DNA from: Podocnemis expansa | Taxonomy: Eukaryota > Chordata > Testudines > Podocnemididae | DNA: 64,000 nt | Assembly (NCBI GenBank): GCA_007922195.1 | Contig: ML682005.1 | Location: 35,636,464-35,700,463, forward strand | Direction of reading: 5' to 3' | Part shown: one piece after another, positions 1 through 10,454 of the stretch | Position numbering within the stretch: the first letter of the stretch is position 1 | How the letters are laid out: every line of letters starts with the position of its first letter | The notes under the pieces: model-generated | What the model was told of the DNA's origin: nothing | What the model saw: only the letters and a program-made list of their open reading frames with translations | The model's database searches: none | Program-made: the position numbers and the translations under genes

Positions 1-45
1 GTAGTTGTCTTTACACTGGAACTTCCTACAAATGAAACACTCTAA

Positions 46-222
46 AAGGGCAGCCGTGTTAATCTAGTTCAGCAAAACAAGCAAGGGGTCCTGTGGCACT
101 TTTAAAGACTAACAAATGTATTTATCGCATGACCATTCATGGGTAAAATCCCATTTCGTCAGACACTTGAAGATGGGGAACTTACAGAATGAAAATGGAG
201 GAAAATAAATGCAGAGATGTGC
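46..222 (-). mobile_element. Penelope-like element 3' end fragment
   Basis: Minus-strand copy of the PLE end repeated through the window. On the plus strand it reads from the CAGCCGTGTTAATCTAG edge, through the TGGCACTTTTAAAGACTAAC segment and the ATCGCATGA box, to GGGGAACTTACAGAATG. About 20 percent divergent from the other copies. Confidence 0.75.
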
Positions 223-978
223 AAGTCCACAGGACATCTTGTTTGTTTTTCATTCACAGCAGTAATTCATCACTGCTGGAGACAATACTGTTGGAGAAAT
301 ATAGCTTGAGCATTTCACATCAATTCTGGTGAGGACACTGTAATGCAGAGAGAGCAGTTTCCACCAGTAAAGCTGCACCAACAGTTGGTTAATAGTACAA
401 GGTATCCTAATGAAGACAAAACCTTAATCAGCTTATACCCCGAAGCACAAGTATTTAAAGCACACGAATACCAAGGCAGGGCTATGAACTAGTTGAAGCC
501 TCTCTTCTTTAGACTCATGCATATTCCAGACCAGTCTGCTCAAAGTTACAGAAGATTTGCAGTAACTCCCTTAAATTCCTTAAAGTCACACCTGTGAATA
601 TTTGGACTAGCAAACCAAAATTTTGGCCATCATAATAATTTGAATACTGAATAGTTAACGAACCAAGGGTGTAAAATGAATGTATTGCCAAATTAGGTGT
701 TTGCATGTTAAAATCGTTATGAAGGGTTGTGTGCCCCCCAGCCACATTGATTAGGGGATTTGTACAGTGAACACTTACTCTCTTCAGTGCTGCTTTACTA
801 AGCATTTAGGAAAATCATTAACTATGCACCATGCTACTTATTTACTAAATAAGTTAGGGGCTCTGAAAAAGGTGAAAGGTGATCATACAGTTGCAGATGG
901 TTCTAACACAAAAATACACACTTAGCTATGGCAGTTTATGGGTGAGCTCTTTGCATTTAAAATAATGTTGTAAAGGTC

Positions 979-1198
979 CAAAGCGGTAGCCATGTTAGTC
1001 TAGTTAAGCAAAAGAAACAAGGAACCCTGTGGCACTTCTAAAGATTAAAATTTCTTTACCGCATGAGCTTTCATGAGACAAAAATCCCACTTTCTCAGCT
1101 GCTCTGAAGATGGGGAACTTACAGAATATCCCATTTTGTAAGCTCCCCATCTTTAAAGCATCAGACAAAGTGGGATTTTCTCCCACAAAAACTCACTT
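979..1198. mobile_element. PLE end in inverted-repeat (hairpin) form
   Basis: 979-1130 is a minus-strand PLE end. It is followed directly by a plus-strand partial copy (1131-1198, TTGTAAGCTCCCCATCTTTA through CTCCCACAAAAACTCAC). The two arms face each other around the TTACAGAATATCCCATTTTGTAAG junction. Inverted terminal copies of this kind are a known property of Penelope-like insertions. Confidence 0.7.
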
Positions 1199-1590
1199 AA
1201 TGTTGTAGTGGTTTGCAAAGGGACTTTTAAAGGGAAAAGCCAAACAAGAGACACCATTAAAATGCACAGTCAGGTGAGGCTAAATCCATGACATGCTCTG
1301 GATATCAAACAGATTTCCTGAAGCACAACTGATTGGGATGTTTTTGGAAACCGTGGACTGAAACCAGCAGGGTCCCAGGCTCAGAGAGCATGTACTGAAC
1401 TGCACCAAGACTGAGGCAGGGTTATGCTTTTGATCTCTGTCCCCTACCACAGCAGTCAAACTTGCAGCCCCGTCCTCATCAAGGCCTTTCCAGCAAGCAC
1501 AGCCAAGGAACCACCTACAATTTCAAACCCTCCTAACTTAGCCAAACGGAAGGAGTCCCAAAAGCGAGCCCAACTACCACGACCCTGCAA

Positions 1591-1703
1591 ATAGTGTAGT
1601 GGCTAGCACATCTGCCTTCCATACAGCAGGCCCTGGTTCAAACCCTAGGGGGACTGGACTAGATGATCTCATGAGATCCCTTCCAGCCCCATGAGCCTAG
1701 TCT
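1591..1703 (+). mobile_element. tRNA-derived SINE with CR1-like tail, copy 1
   Basis: The 5' part looks like a tRNA: an A-box-like TAGTGGCTAGC near the start and a B box GGTTCAAACC about 45 bases on. The 3' part (GGACTAGATGATCTCATGAGA, CCCTTCCAGCCCC) resembles the CR1 LINE 3' end, as in reptile tRNA-CR1 SINEs that borrow CR1 machinery. It matches the copy at 22690. It is not a tRNA gene: the acceptor stem cannot close. Confidence 0.7.
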
Positions 1704-1708
1704 ATTTC

Positions 1709-1935
1709 AAAATGGATAGCCCTGTTAGTCTAGTCCAGTAAAAAAACAACAAGGAGTTGTGTGGCACTTTAAGACTAACAGATTTATTTTTTGCATGAGC
1801 TTCCGTGGGAGAAGATCCCACTTCCTCAGACGCTTCAAAGAGGGGTGAACTTACAGAAAGGAATGCAACTAAATGCAAAGGGGTGTGAAAGATAGGATCA
1901 GGCCATACAGTAACAGCAAATCAGAACAGTTTTCA
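1709..1935 (-). mobile_element. PLE 3' end fragment
   Basis: Minus-strand PLE end beginning with the GTTAGTCTAGTCCAGTAAA edge, then TGTGTGGCACTTTAAGACTA, the stem GTGGGAGAAGATCCCAC and GGTGAACTTACAG. It extends into the PLE 3' untranslated region (GGATCAGGCCATACAGTAAC). This subtype (ACAAGGAGTTGTGTGG) is the same as in the copies at 18318, 26770 and 51120. Confidence 0.75.
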
Positions 1936-2099
1936 GGTTAGTCTAGTCTATTTCCCGCACTTCTGACATTTCCTCCTACCTGGTTTAAGGTGCACCGTGC
2001 AGAAGCAACTATCTGCTCAGGCTCTCACCTCCCTCCTCCCTGAGGCCAACGGGACACCCCCAAACACGTGGCCAGGAGTCTCCCGGTTTGCAAGAGTTA

Positions 2100-2720
2100 G
2101 CTCGCTGAGACAGCAGCTTTGCTAGGGAGCCGCAGCGATTTCAAGTGGCCAGCACCAGCAGCCGGAGCGAGCGAGACCGACAGCCCAGCCCCAGCACTCA
2201 CCTCCTCCAGGAACTTGGTGAGGTCGTAGATGCGGTAGTGCAGCAAGATCCAGGTGCTCTGGCTGTTGTTGTGCTGCTGGATCTCCTCGAGCCGATAGTA
2301 ACGACCCCGCCACGCCTCGCTGGCATTGGCCGCCATCCCCACCAGCTGAGCAGTGAGTCTCTGTCTCGCACAGCCGCCCGGCGCCAAATCCCTGGAGGAA
2401 GGAGAGAAAGCCCCGCCCCGGCTGGGGAGGCTCCTCGGCGCGCGCTGATTGGCCGCCAGGGGCGGCGGCCGGCCTATGGGAACGCATCGCTTCCGCCAGC
2501 CGAGGCTGCGCGCTTGACTCATGAATGAATTTTGTCACATCGCGAGCGTTCCTGGAATGCTAAGAAATTGTTGCGTCACAGTGGGAGCCCATCAGCGAGA
2601 GTGGGAGGAGAGAACGGGACCGCGTGACGCCTGAGAGCTAAACGCCGCTCCCAGTAAAGTTAAGACTCTGGCTGGACATAGGCGGAGACTTTGTCAGCGC
2701 CTCCCTCTTTACAGCTCCTG
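2100..2720 (-). promoter_or_regulatory. CYB5A: CpG-island promoter of CYB5A
   Basis: A CpG- and GC-rich block surrounds the first coding exon, unlike the AT-rich flanks. Visible sites upstream of the minus-strand start are a GC box (CCCCGCCCCG, 2411-2420), an inverted CCAAT box (GATTGGCC, near 2448-2455), a perfect AP-1 site (TGACTCA, 2515-2521) and CRE-like TGCGTCA and GTGACGC sequences near 2572-2630. No clear TATA box is seen. Motif calls are by eye; the island itself is clear. Confidence 0.7.
2202..2336 (-). CDS. CYB5A: Cytochrome b5 type A, first coding exon (gene continues left of window)
   Basis: Encodes the N-terminus of the small haem protein that passes electrons from NADH-cytochrome b5 reductase to desaturases, P450s and other acceptors, usually anchored to the ER by a C-terminal helix not in this window. 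Read on the minus strand from ATG at 2336, the 45 codons give [20 protein letters not shown], then QHNNSQSTW, then YDLTKFLEE. This matches the start of vertebrate cytochrome b5 ([29 protein letters not shown]). The exon stops exactly where the family continues with the haem-binding HPGGEE segment, at a good donor (GTGAGT, bases 2201-2196), phase 0. The start is supported by homology and by its place inside a CpG island. The axial haem histidines lie in later exons outside the window. An upstream in-frame extension of this open frame is untranslated leader by comparison with the family. CYB5B is less likely because the LEEIQ and STW wording fits CYB5A better. Confidence 0.93.
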
Positions 2721-2835
2721 CTCGCAGTGTGCTGTGCGTGTGCGGCGGCTCCCTTTTCCTCCAAAGACTCTTCCTGCTATCCGCAGCCTTCACCTCACAC
2801 TGCTCTGGGAGCTGCTGCTGCTTAGCACCGCCATA

Positions 2836-3210
2836 GGGTGTGTTCACACTGCCTCCTTATTCCGAAACAACGGAGGTTGTTTCGAAATCAGGTTTCGGCT
2901 GTTCACACAACGCACAGTTGTTTTGAAACAAGTTAGACCTAGTCTGTGGGTGAAACAACATTGTTTCGCAAGGGTTGTTTAGAAACAATGGTGGTTTCGA
3001 AACAACTTGTTTTGAAACAACCGTCGTCTGAACATGTTGTTTCGAAACAACTGTTGTCTGGAATTGCTATTTCAATTCTGGTTTTTCTCCTTGTTTTGAA
3101 GTGACTTTTTTGCTAATTCGAAATCAGTCACTTCGAAATAAGGCGTTAGTTCGATACAAGCTGTTTCAGAACAGCCGTATTGAAATAACCCCCTGTGTGA
3201 GAACACAGCC
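2836..3210. mobile_element. Palindromic DNA transposon (foldback MITE), GTTTCGAAAC family
   Basis: Terminal inverted repeats GGGTGTGTTCACAC (left) and GTGTGAGAACACAGCC (right), flanked by ATA on both sides (2833-2835, 3211-3213). The interior is made of repeated TTGTTTCGAAACAA palindromes, so the strand can fold on itself. Same family as 35586-36173. No coding capacity. Confidence 0.65.
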
Positions 3211-3324
3211 ATAGATGTATCCCAGGGTGCTGGCAGTTTCTTACTGTCCCCAGACTTCCAAATTATCAGCTGCTCCTGGGACCACCTCCCTCCTCAGGCT
3301 AAATTAGAGTTCTCTCTTATCCCG

Positions 3325-3505
3325 CCCTCCTCCTGAAATATAGGCTTTGCAGTTCGCTCATCTTCCAAGGCCATGGCCCAGTTGTCCTTGTATTCTCCCA
3401 CTAAAGCTCATGCGATAAATAAATCTGTTAGTCTTTAAGTGCCATAAGACTCCATGCTTTTTTTTGCTTTACTAGACTTACACGGCTGCCCCTTTGGAAC
3501 AGTTC
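3325..3505 (+). mobile_element. PLE 3' end fragment, variant with GGCCATGGCCCAGTT
   Basis: Plus-strand PLE end: CTGAAATATAGGCTTTGCAG and CCAAGGCCATGGCCCAGTT precede the shared AAAGCTCATGCGATAAATAA, GTTAGTCTTTAAGTGCC and TAGACTTACACGGCTGCCCC edge. The same variant occurs in reverse at 3962-4140. Confidence 0.7.
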
Positions 3506-3514
3506 AGGACAGAT

Positions 3515-3670
3515 TCTAAAGCAGTAGCCATAATACTCTAGTTGTGCAAAACAAACAAGCAGTCCTGTGGCACTTTAAAGGCTAACAAATTTATTTATGG
3601 CATGAACTTTCAGGGGAGAAAATCTCACGTGATAAATAAATTTGTTAGTCGGAGTGCTACAGGACTCTTT
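3515..3670. mobile_element. PLE end in inverted-repeat form
   Basis: A minus-strand arm (GCAGTAGCCATAATACTCTAG through GGGGAGAAAATCTCACG) meets a short plus-strand arm (GATAAATAAATTTGTTAGTC, CAGGACTC). The loop between the arms is only a few bases. It abuts the left end of the next transposon. Confidence 0.6.
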
Positions 3671-3840
3671 GAGTATGTCTTCACCAGGCATGGCCACACT
3701 GCGGCTTGGGAGCCACATGTGGCTCTTGAATGAAAAATCATGGCTCCTGGAAGAACATCAGCAAACCAGTTTAGGAAAGCAGCCCCAGCCTAGGAGTTCA
3801 GGTGGGGGTCAGGACAGTGGGGAGAAGTGCAGCATGGTTG

Positions 3841-4193
3841 GGGTTACCAGATGTCAGGCAAAAGGAGGACATGTCCTCCTTTTTACCTTCATGTCCTCCA
3901 TCCAGCAGGCATTTTAAAAATACGTGATTTTGTCCGGCTTTTTACTTACAGGGGTTAAAGTATGGGCAGGGGCAGCCGTATAAGTCTAGTAAAGCAAAAA
4001 AAGCAAGGAGTCTTAAGGCACTTAAAGACTAACCGATTTATTTATCGCATGAGCTTTCGTGGGAGAATACAGACAAGAACTGGGCCATGGCCTTGGAAGA
4101 TGAGAGAGCTGCAAAGCCTATATTTCAGTATTACATTAATACTACAGGTGTCCTCCAATGTCCTCCTTTCCATGCTTTGGTATCTGGGAACCC
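3841..4193 (+). mobile_element. GGGTTACCAGAT MITE, copy 1, interrupted by a PLE end
   Basis: Left end GGGTTACCAGATGTCAGG, right end TTGGTATCTGGGAACCC. The body matches the copies at 9295 and 48421 (AAAAGGAGGACATGTCCTCC, CTTTTTACTTACAGGGGTTA, GTCCTCCAATGTCCTCC). The middle is replaced by a minus-strand PLE end. Confidence 0.75.
3962..4140 (-). mobile_element. PLE 3' end inserted in the GGGTTACCAGAT MITE
   Basis: Minus-strand PLE end beginning GGCAGGGGCAGCCGTATAAG, with ATCGCATGAGCTTTCGTGG and the variant GGCCATGGCCTTGGAAGATG segment, ending CTATATTTCAG. It splits the MITE at a point that is intact in the copy at 48421. Confidence 0.75.
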
Positions 4194-4834
4194 TAGGCAT
4201 GGTCAGGATTTTAAAAAACTTGCCACTAGCCTGCAGTCTTCTATATTGAGCAGCAACTTAGGTTTTACTGTATAGGCCTAATTTTCATGGTAACCGTAAG
4301 TAGGTGTTAGAATCTGACATTAGTGGGATCGATATTTGCCTTCTTTTTAAGGTAAAATTAAAGTGTGCAATTAATTTTAAACTTAGTAATTTTGGAGTAG
4401 GTAAAAGTATATGGCTATATGCCTCAGTGTGGCTCTTGAAGGTTTAATAATCAACTTGTGTGGCTCTTGAGTTCCATAAGTTTGGCCACCCCTGGTCTAC
4501 ACTATGGGTTTAAGTAGAATGAAAGCCCCTGAAGTTGACATAAACAAAGCCCTGGCCATATTGAGAAGGTATTAAATTGATTTAAGTCAACTTAATAACT
4601 TTCATTTGTAAAGTCAACTTAGCACTTAAGTTCTCTTTACCAAGTTGTCTTAAGCCAATGTAGGCCGATGTTGGCTTAAATTGACTTAATTGGCCTCCTA
4701 GCTATCTGAAACATGGGGATGGGGGTTGGACAGAAGGCACAACAGAACTGGGAGCATTCCCAGCTGTGTGCAACACATCAAAACCCCTCATTTCTTAGCC
4801 CTAGCCCTGCAGCCTAGCACTACAGCCCACATCG

Positions 4835-5270
4835 CCTTCCCCCAACCTGATCCGTTGTCTCTTCTCTTCTCAGCCCAACCCCACATCCCCCCCCAGCCTG
4901 CCCAGCATCTCTCCCCACTTTCAGCCCAACCCCACGTGTCTCCCCTTCTCAGCCTGACCCTGCATGTCTCTCTCTCCTTCTCCAGCCCAAACCTGTGTGT
5001 CTCCCCTTCTCCAGTGTGACCCTGCATGTCTCTCTCCCCTTCTCCAGCACAACTTTGCCTGTTTCCAGGGATTTCCCTAATACCCCCTATACCAGCCAGC
5101 TGTCAGCTAGTAACAGTGTTATACCAATTTAGAGAGCACCCCAACACCCCCTACATCTCCCTCTACAGCCTCCCAATTTCATGTCCTGGGGAAAATACTG
5201 CCTGTCTCTCTCCCCCCCTCCAGCCCAACCCCATGTGTCTCCCCCTTCTCAGCCCAATCCTGAAAGCTGT
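4835..5270 (+). repeat. Pyrimidine-rich minisatellite
   Basis: Diverged tandem units of roughly 40-45 bases built on CTCCAGCCCAACCCC, ATGTGTCTCCCCTTCTC. Further units recur near 5720-5780. Low-complexity translations in both strands here are not genes. Confidence 0.7.
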
Positions 5271-6374
5271 TTTACACTAAAGGTGTAAACCACTTATTTA
5301 TATAAATAGAGAACATCATCAAAAGGAGGATGTCAGCCCATGTGCAGTTTCAGAAGAATTGGTTGAAAAAAACTGGTCCTGTTTTCTTTTAACAGATTTG
5401 AATCTGGCCTCCTAAGCACAAGTCAGGTAAAAAATTGATCTCAAGACTGCTGTGATACCTTGTCTTAATGGAGAGACACAAAAACCTAACTCCCAAGTTT
5501 TTAAAGTGCTTTAAACAAAACCATGAATGCCTCTCTCTCACACATACACCCCTCTAATCATAGTTCATGCTCTGTGTAACAAGAAAATCAGTGGCTAAAG
5601 AACAAGAAAGCAAGATAATTGCTTCAGTCCATAGGTCACATAACACCTGATAAAGCTGAGCAAGGAAGTATACAGACCAATATCCCCCTCCCCCAAAAGG
5701 CACTACATAAAATTGTCTCTCCTCTTCTCAGGTTGATCCCCCATCTCACCCCTTCTTCAGCCCAATCTCATGTGTTATACTGAAAGTCTTTAGTCCTTAC
5801 TTGCAGGGAAGGTGAGTCTTTGTCTTGTTGCAATGTTTCTTTTTTCTCCCCCTCCCCCCCCCCCGAACATTTTGATTGTTTGCAGCTGTTTCTTGTGGTT
5901 TTCTAAAGAAAGTCTTGAGATGGGACAAAGCTAGACAACTGAGCCATGCATCACATCACTGGCTCATCACATCACAGGGAAGGGTGACAAATTCCTCCTG
6001 CTGGAATGAGCCATCATCACTAAGACATATTATCCCCTGTGACTACTTTTTCTACAAGTCCATGAAGCCCACTTTCAATATATGTACATTATTTCTTAAA
6101 TTTTACCCATTCCTACATGTAACAATGATTATGGAGCATGGAAAATTATGACCTTTCTTTAGGTACCTAATACCTGGTACTCTGTATATGTATTCTAGAA
6201 ATGTGATAAAGACAGACAACAAAAACTATTAGGTGTAGAAGATGGTAGAGGCTAGATAGGCAGCAAGTGTCATCTCACTTTTTTTAGTAAATTAATAAAA
6301 CTAGTGTTGCAGTTTAACATTTTTATTAAAGTTCCTACAAAAAGACAGTATCTATGCATTTGTTGCTATATCTT

Positions 6375-6500
6375 TTAGATTAGATTGTGCGGAAGCAGCA
6401 TTAAATTGTGACTATGGATTCTTTTCCCATTTCAACAGGTGATTTGACTTCACCTTCCTCTATGTGCTGTTTCCCAGTGTTTGAATCTTAAAAACTGCTG
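6375..6500 (+). mobile_element. PLE fragment (end of endonuclease ORF and 3' UTR)
   Basis: TTAGATTAGATTGTGCGGAA, GACTATGGATTCTTTTCCCA and GGTGATTTGACTTCACC match the region just after the GIY-YIG frame in the longer PLE copies at 27500-27600 and 50930-51010. Confidence 0.65.
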
Positions 6501-7406
6501 TGGCCTGCCTCTGCACTGGAAGATGCCCTGTGGCACCTGATCCAGAGCTGAAGGAGTTGAGGCAATGCATGGAGAGTGAGGAGTGCTGTGCTGGCACACT
6601 GCTAAGGCATGCCAAGCTCCCTGACCTCCTTGGGCTCCCCGTTGCCACACACAGCATGGAGGGTGGTGCAGTCACTCACCTCCTATAGTAAAGGAGTGGC
6701 CGAGAGAGAGAGGGGCACTTCTGCTGTGGTGCACTGTGGGGCAGGCACCCAAAACCCACCACTCCTAGGGTGACCTAGCAGCTGCTACTATGGGCATGCT
6801 CCTGACATGTTGAGTGGGGACGCTCTAAACCAGCTTAATAAGGTCTACTTGAAGCTAGCTTAAAGTACACCTTATTAAGCTGGCTTAACTGAGCCCTGTA
6901 GTGTAGTCATAGCCCTTGTTAGTTCAGTAGAGCATTCATAAAGTCCCTTGAAATATCAGAAGGCTCACATGACAAGGGAAGCATGAGAGAGGTTGAGGTA
7001 AGATGTAATGAAATCTGGAAAGCAAGGAATCTCCAATTAAAAATGAAGAAAAAATTATCAGTATTTTCAGAAGCAAAAGAAACACAATAGCATTTGCAGC
7101 AGCAACCTATTGCCAGTTTGGAAATGGCTGTTACCACAAAATAGTCAGTTTGTGCAGACACCTACTGCTTATGGTGAAATCCTATCCTGTCCAGGCTTGA
7201 TGAAACTGATTGAAGAGGTGTGGGTAAAAATACATTGTTTTTCATGAAACTTTCTAGCCAATTATAACTATTTAGTTGGGTAAAACATATCTCCAGCCAT
7301 GCAACTATCTTTCATTACATACACTGAATTGTGAATTCTGTTCTCCTGATTTGATTGTCTACTTCAAATGCAATTTTCACTTTTCCACCATTCCAGAAAA
7401 CATATA

Positions 7407-7801
7407 GGCTATGTCTACACTTGCAAGTTAGTTCAAATTAGGCAGGCTTAAATTGAACTAACTTAATCCCTACCTACACTAGGCTTTCATTACTTTAAAT
7501 TAAGGAATTCCTTAATTAGAACTAATAAAAGGTTAGTTTGAACTAGTAAGGCCTGCTCTTTAGGTCAAACTAAGCCTTTAATTACAGCCTTAGGTCAAAG
7601 TTGGCACAGTGTGGACATTTAAATCCACTTTGTTCATTTCAATTAAGAGCAGTTAGTTTGAATTAAATTGGGTTAAGCTGAATTAAGTATTTGACTTAGT
7701 CCACATTAATTCAGACTAATAAATTCAAACCTAGTTTGAAGTACAAACTTATTAATTCAAATTAACAAATTCAACCTAAGTTTGGGAAGTGTAGACATAG
7801 C
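7407..7801. mobile_element. AT-rich palindromic MITE, GGCTATGTCTACAC ends
   Basis: Left end GGCTATGTCTACACTTGCAA, right end GGGAAGTGTAGACATAGC, flanked by TA on both sides. The interior is rich in repeated TTCAAATTAA and TTAGTTTGAA motifs. Same terminal family as 13124-13832 and 56081-56355. Confidence 0.7.
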
Positions 7802-7955
7802 TACTGTGGCTGTGGTTATGCCACTCACAATGCATAGTCAGAACCTCACAGTTGCACTGTACCTTAAAACGCTTCAGTAACAATTAGGATTAACAGTGAA
7901 TTGAAAAGAGAAAAAGCAGTAACAAGTGTAAAATGTGTGCAAGTTCACTTCCAAA

Positions 7956-8065
7956 GGGGGTAGCCACGTTAGTCTAGTTCAGCCAAACAAAAAAGGAACC
8001 AGGTGGCACTAACACTGTACATTTGTTAGCCTTTTAAAACGCCCCAGGACTTTTGTTCCGTAAAA
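7956..8065 (-). mobile_element. PLE 3' end fragment, degraded
   Basis: GGGGGTAGCCACGTTAGTCT and AGTTCAGCCAAACAAAAAAGG match the PLE edge in reverse, followed by a decayed GGTGGCAC and TTTGTTAGCC segment. Confidence 0.6.
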
Positions 8066-8499
8066 TATGTAATGCCCCTAACCTAGAGAACCTCATTTTG
8101 CTAAATTAGGCAGACAACTTCCATTAATTGAGATCAAACTAATTCAGCAACACCAATGGGAATCAATGGCATCTCCTTATAGTTACACCTGTCCCTAACA
8201 GAATGCAGCAAAAATTCTGAGGTTTCAATGCTAAATCTGAAACCTTTCCCACTTCGTGGTGACTGGAGCCCCGCAGGTCGTCATGCGAGCATACCACAGC
8301 CAGAAAAATTGAAAAAATTTATTTCATTTCAGCAACTCCCCGCGGCGTTTCTCGACCATTGCAGCTTTGGAGTGGCCCCTCCACGTAAGGCTGCACCAAA
8401 AACCGGTTATGCATGAGCCTTGATACCACCCCTGGGACTAGGAGAGGTGCAGCTGAAATCTTGCAGACTGGCACGGAAGCAGTAAGGAACCAGGTCTGC

Positions 8500-8790
8500 A
8501 GCAAGGCGGTGCCTCCCCGAGACGCCTTGCACTGCGGCGCGCGCGCCAGGGCCTCTCGCCGTCACGCGGCAGCTCATTGGCGCCCGTCGCGCGCAGCCCG
8601 CCACACCCTAACCTGCTGCCACCCCCGCGCGCGCCTCTGCGAGCGAGCCCGCCCGCCAAGCCTGTTGCGCGTCTACCTACCGCCTGCCGCGCGCCGCCAA
8701 GACGGCAGCCACGCGCGCCACAGGGCGCAGGCGCGAGGCGGGAACGCGCGCGTAGAACGCTGGCGCCTCAGCCCCCGGGAGGGTTCGGTG
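8500..8790 (+). promoter_or_regulatory. CpG island, candidate C18orf63 promoter
   Basis: Dense CpG (many CGCGCG runs) in an AT-rich neighbourhood, with no protein family in any frame. It lies 3.7 kb upstream of the C18orf63 coding start on the same strand and about 6 kb from the CYB5A island. GC-rich NRF1-like GCGCAGGCGC occurs near 8726. An untranslated first exon of C18orf63 probably starts here, but no donor could be assigned. The open frames over it reflect the base composition. Confidence 0.5.
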
Positions 8791-9039
8791 CTGGGGTTCG
8801 GGGCTGCCCTGCTCCTCCATTGACCCCCAGCTTCCCTTCATGCTAATTGGGGTGCAGGGGTGGGCTGAGTCCTTGCACCCCTCAGCCCAGGAAAGCTTTT
8901 GCTCTCTCCCTCTCTTCTCCCCTCAGCTTCATTTATTCCTTGGGGGAGGAACTGTCCCTCACACAGAACTTGCCCCATTCCCAGAGCCCCAAGTGCAGTT
9001 TACTGCCCTGAGGTATGTTCTGTGCCCCTTACCAAAGCC

Positions 9040-9232
9040 CAGTGGTTCCCAACACTTTCTCTGCTGTGGCATGCCTTGCTGCTTGTAATTAGTTTGAGGC
9101 ACACTAGCAGATAGTTTCCAGATGGAACTCATAAATATTCATGAGCCAATCCAGAGCTCTTCCAATAGTTTTTCAAAACAATTTGTGGCACACTGCTCAG
9201 ACTTGATGGCACACCGGTTGGGAAACTGCAGT
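9040..9232. mobile_element. hAT-type MITE, CAGTGGTTCCCAAC family
   Basis: Left end CAGTGGTTCCCAACACTTTC, right end GGTTGGGAAACTGCAG. The interior (TGGCATGCC, CATAAATATTCATGA, GGCACACTGCT) parallels the larger copy at 47860-49067. No convincing target duplication was found. Confidence 0.6.
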
Positions 9233-9294
9233 GCCTAGGGCCAGTGGTGTGGAGTTGTGTTCTTTAATGGAGCCACTCCAGTGTGGCTGGAGTA

Positions 9295-9576
9295 GGGTTA
9301 CCAGATACCAAAGCGTGGAAGGGAGGACAGGAAAGTATGAAAAGGAGGACATTGGAGGACACATGGAGAAAATATAGTATTAATATAATATCCTCTTTTG
9401 GGGGGGGCTCTGGAACACTTCCCCCTAAAAAATAGGATGTTCTGGGGCATTCCAGCATACTTGAATCCCTGTAAGTAAAAAGCCAGACACAATCACATAT
9501 TTTTAAAATGCCTGTTGGATGGAGGACGTGAAGGTCAAAAGGACATGTCCTCCTTTTGCCTGACATCTGGTAACCC
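9295..9576 (-). mobile_element. GGGTTACCAGAT MITE, copy 2 (complete)
   Basis: Ends GGGTTACCAGATACCAAAGC and GACATCTGGTAACCC, with TA on both sides (9293-9294, 9577-9578). Reversed relative to the copies at 3841 and 48421, but collinear throughout. Non-coding. Confidence 0.8.
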
Positions 9577-10454
9577 TAGCCTGGAGCAAAGCCGCCCTAG
9601 CCCCACCGTAGTTATGGCTCTGCCTTGCCTGTAGGAAGAGGATCCCCAGCAGGCTGGCCTAATGATCTCTCAGCAGTTGGGGTCCCTCCCCTGCTTGAAA
9701 GCCAAAGCAAAGTCTCCAAAGCCTGCTGAAGTTCCTCCGGAGGTGGCCAGAGTGAGGCAGTTTCTTCCTGGGTGGAAGGATTTGGGGAAGAAAATAGTTG
9801 GGGCAGAATTAAATAGTTGGGCCAAGCCAAATGGCTGTTTGGGTTGTATTTATTTGAAAGGGATCTTCAACCTGCCAAACACCATCTGTTGTTGAACCCC
9901 ACTGACAATAGCTTGTGCTGCCTTGGAGGTCAGGTAGAGCTTTCCTTGGCCATCTCTTCCCAAGTGATGCATGAACTAGTGGGGTGGAGTGCAGCTTGTC
10001 TGCTGTTTTTTGGTCTGTTGGACACCTGCTTCTCTTCATATTTTTATTTATATGGCTAACAGGGACATCTGCAGTCATATCTGATAGGCTACTATTTTTT
10101 CTCAATGCAATCCAATTGATAAGACAATGGACTGGAAAAAACTTCTCTAAGGACATGATATAGTGTGATTATCTAGGATAGGGTTACTTGTATCTTTCTT
10201 TGAAGTATTAGATACCAAGAGAGACAAGTTACTGCACTAGTTGGGCTAATGGTCTGATCAAGTTAATTTCTGCATGCATACATACCTATTAAAACTTTCA
10301 ACCACAGATCACTTCCAAGACTTACAGTGCTGTTTTCACACTGACCTTTTTTTTTGAAACAGTATCAGAGTTACTTACTCAGCTTACATGTGACTCCACT
10401 GAGGTCCTCTCTACACTGCTCTGCAGTTGGTCCTCTTGGACTGTGACTAGCCAT

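Larger units (their letters stand above)
1..2095 (-). other. CYB5A intron 1 sequence; repeats only
   Basis: The stretch lies downstream of the first CYB5A donor on the minus strand, so it belongs to intron 1. Apart from three PLE-end fragments and one tRNA-type SINE listed separately, I see no further CYB5A exon and no other gene. The short open frames at 515-805 and 1004-1186 have no recognisable product; the second lies within a PLE hairpin. Confidence 0.6.
3685..4494. mobile_element. hAT-type MITE with 8-bp target duplication
   Basis: Ends CAGGCATGGCCACACTG and AAGTTTGGCCACCCCTG are inverted repeats of the CAGGGGTGGCCAAACT type. The flanks GTCTTCAC (3677-3684) and GTCTACAC (4495-4502) match at 7 of 8 bases, the hAT target-duplication length. 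It sits inside the terminal repeat of the outer element. Internally it repeats GTGGCTCTTGA at both sides and carries the TA-flanked MITE at 3841. Confidence 0.75.
3671..6915. mobile_element. Outer TIR transposon (GGCTATGTCTACAC-type ends) carrying nested insertions
   Basis: The left end GAGTATGTCTTCAC continues, after an inserted hAT element, as GTCTACACTATGGG. The right end is TAGTGTAGTCATAGCCC (6899-6915). The ends resemble those of the Harbinger-like MITEs at 7407 and 13124, with both termini diverged. The interior (4495-6898) holds a pyrimidine-rich minisatellite and a PLE fragment, and no recognised gene. The outer boundaries are inferred from the ends only. Confidence 0.45.

Noticed and set aside
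1591..1650. A tRNA gene, suggested by A-box and B-box-like sequences.
   Set aside because: The acceptor and anticodon stems do not close, and the segment is joined to a CR1-like tail shared with a second copy, so it is a SINE.
2145..2528. A 127-codon plus-strand frame across the CYB5A first exon.
   Set aside because: It is the shadow of the CYB5A exon and its CpG island; only the minus-strand frame shows homology and a splice donor at the right place.
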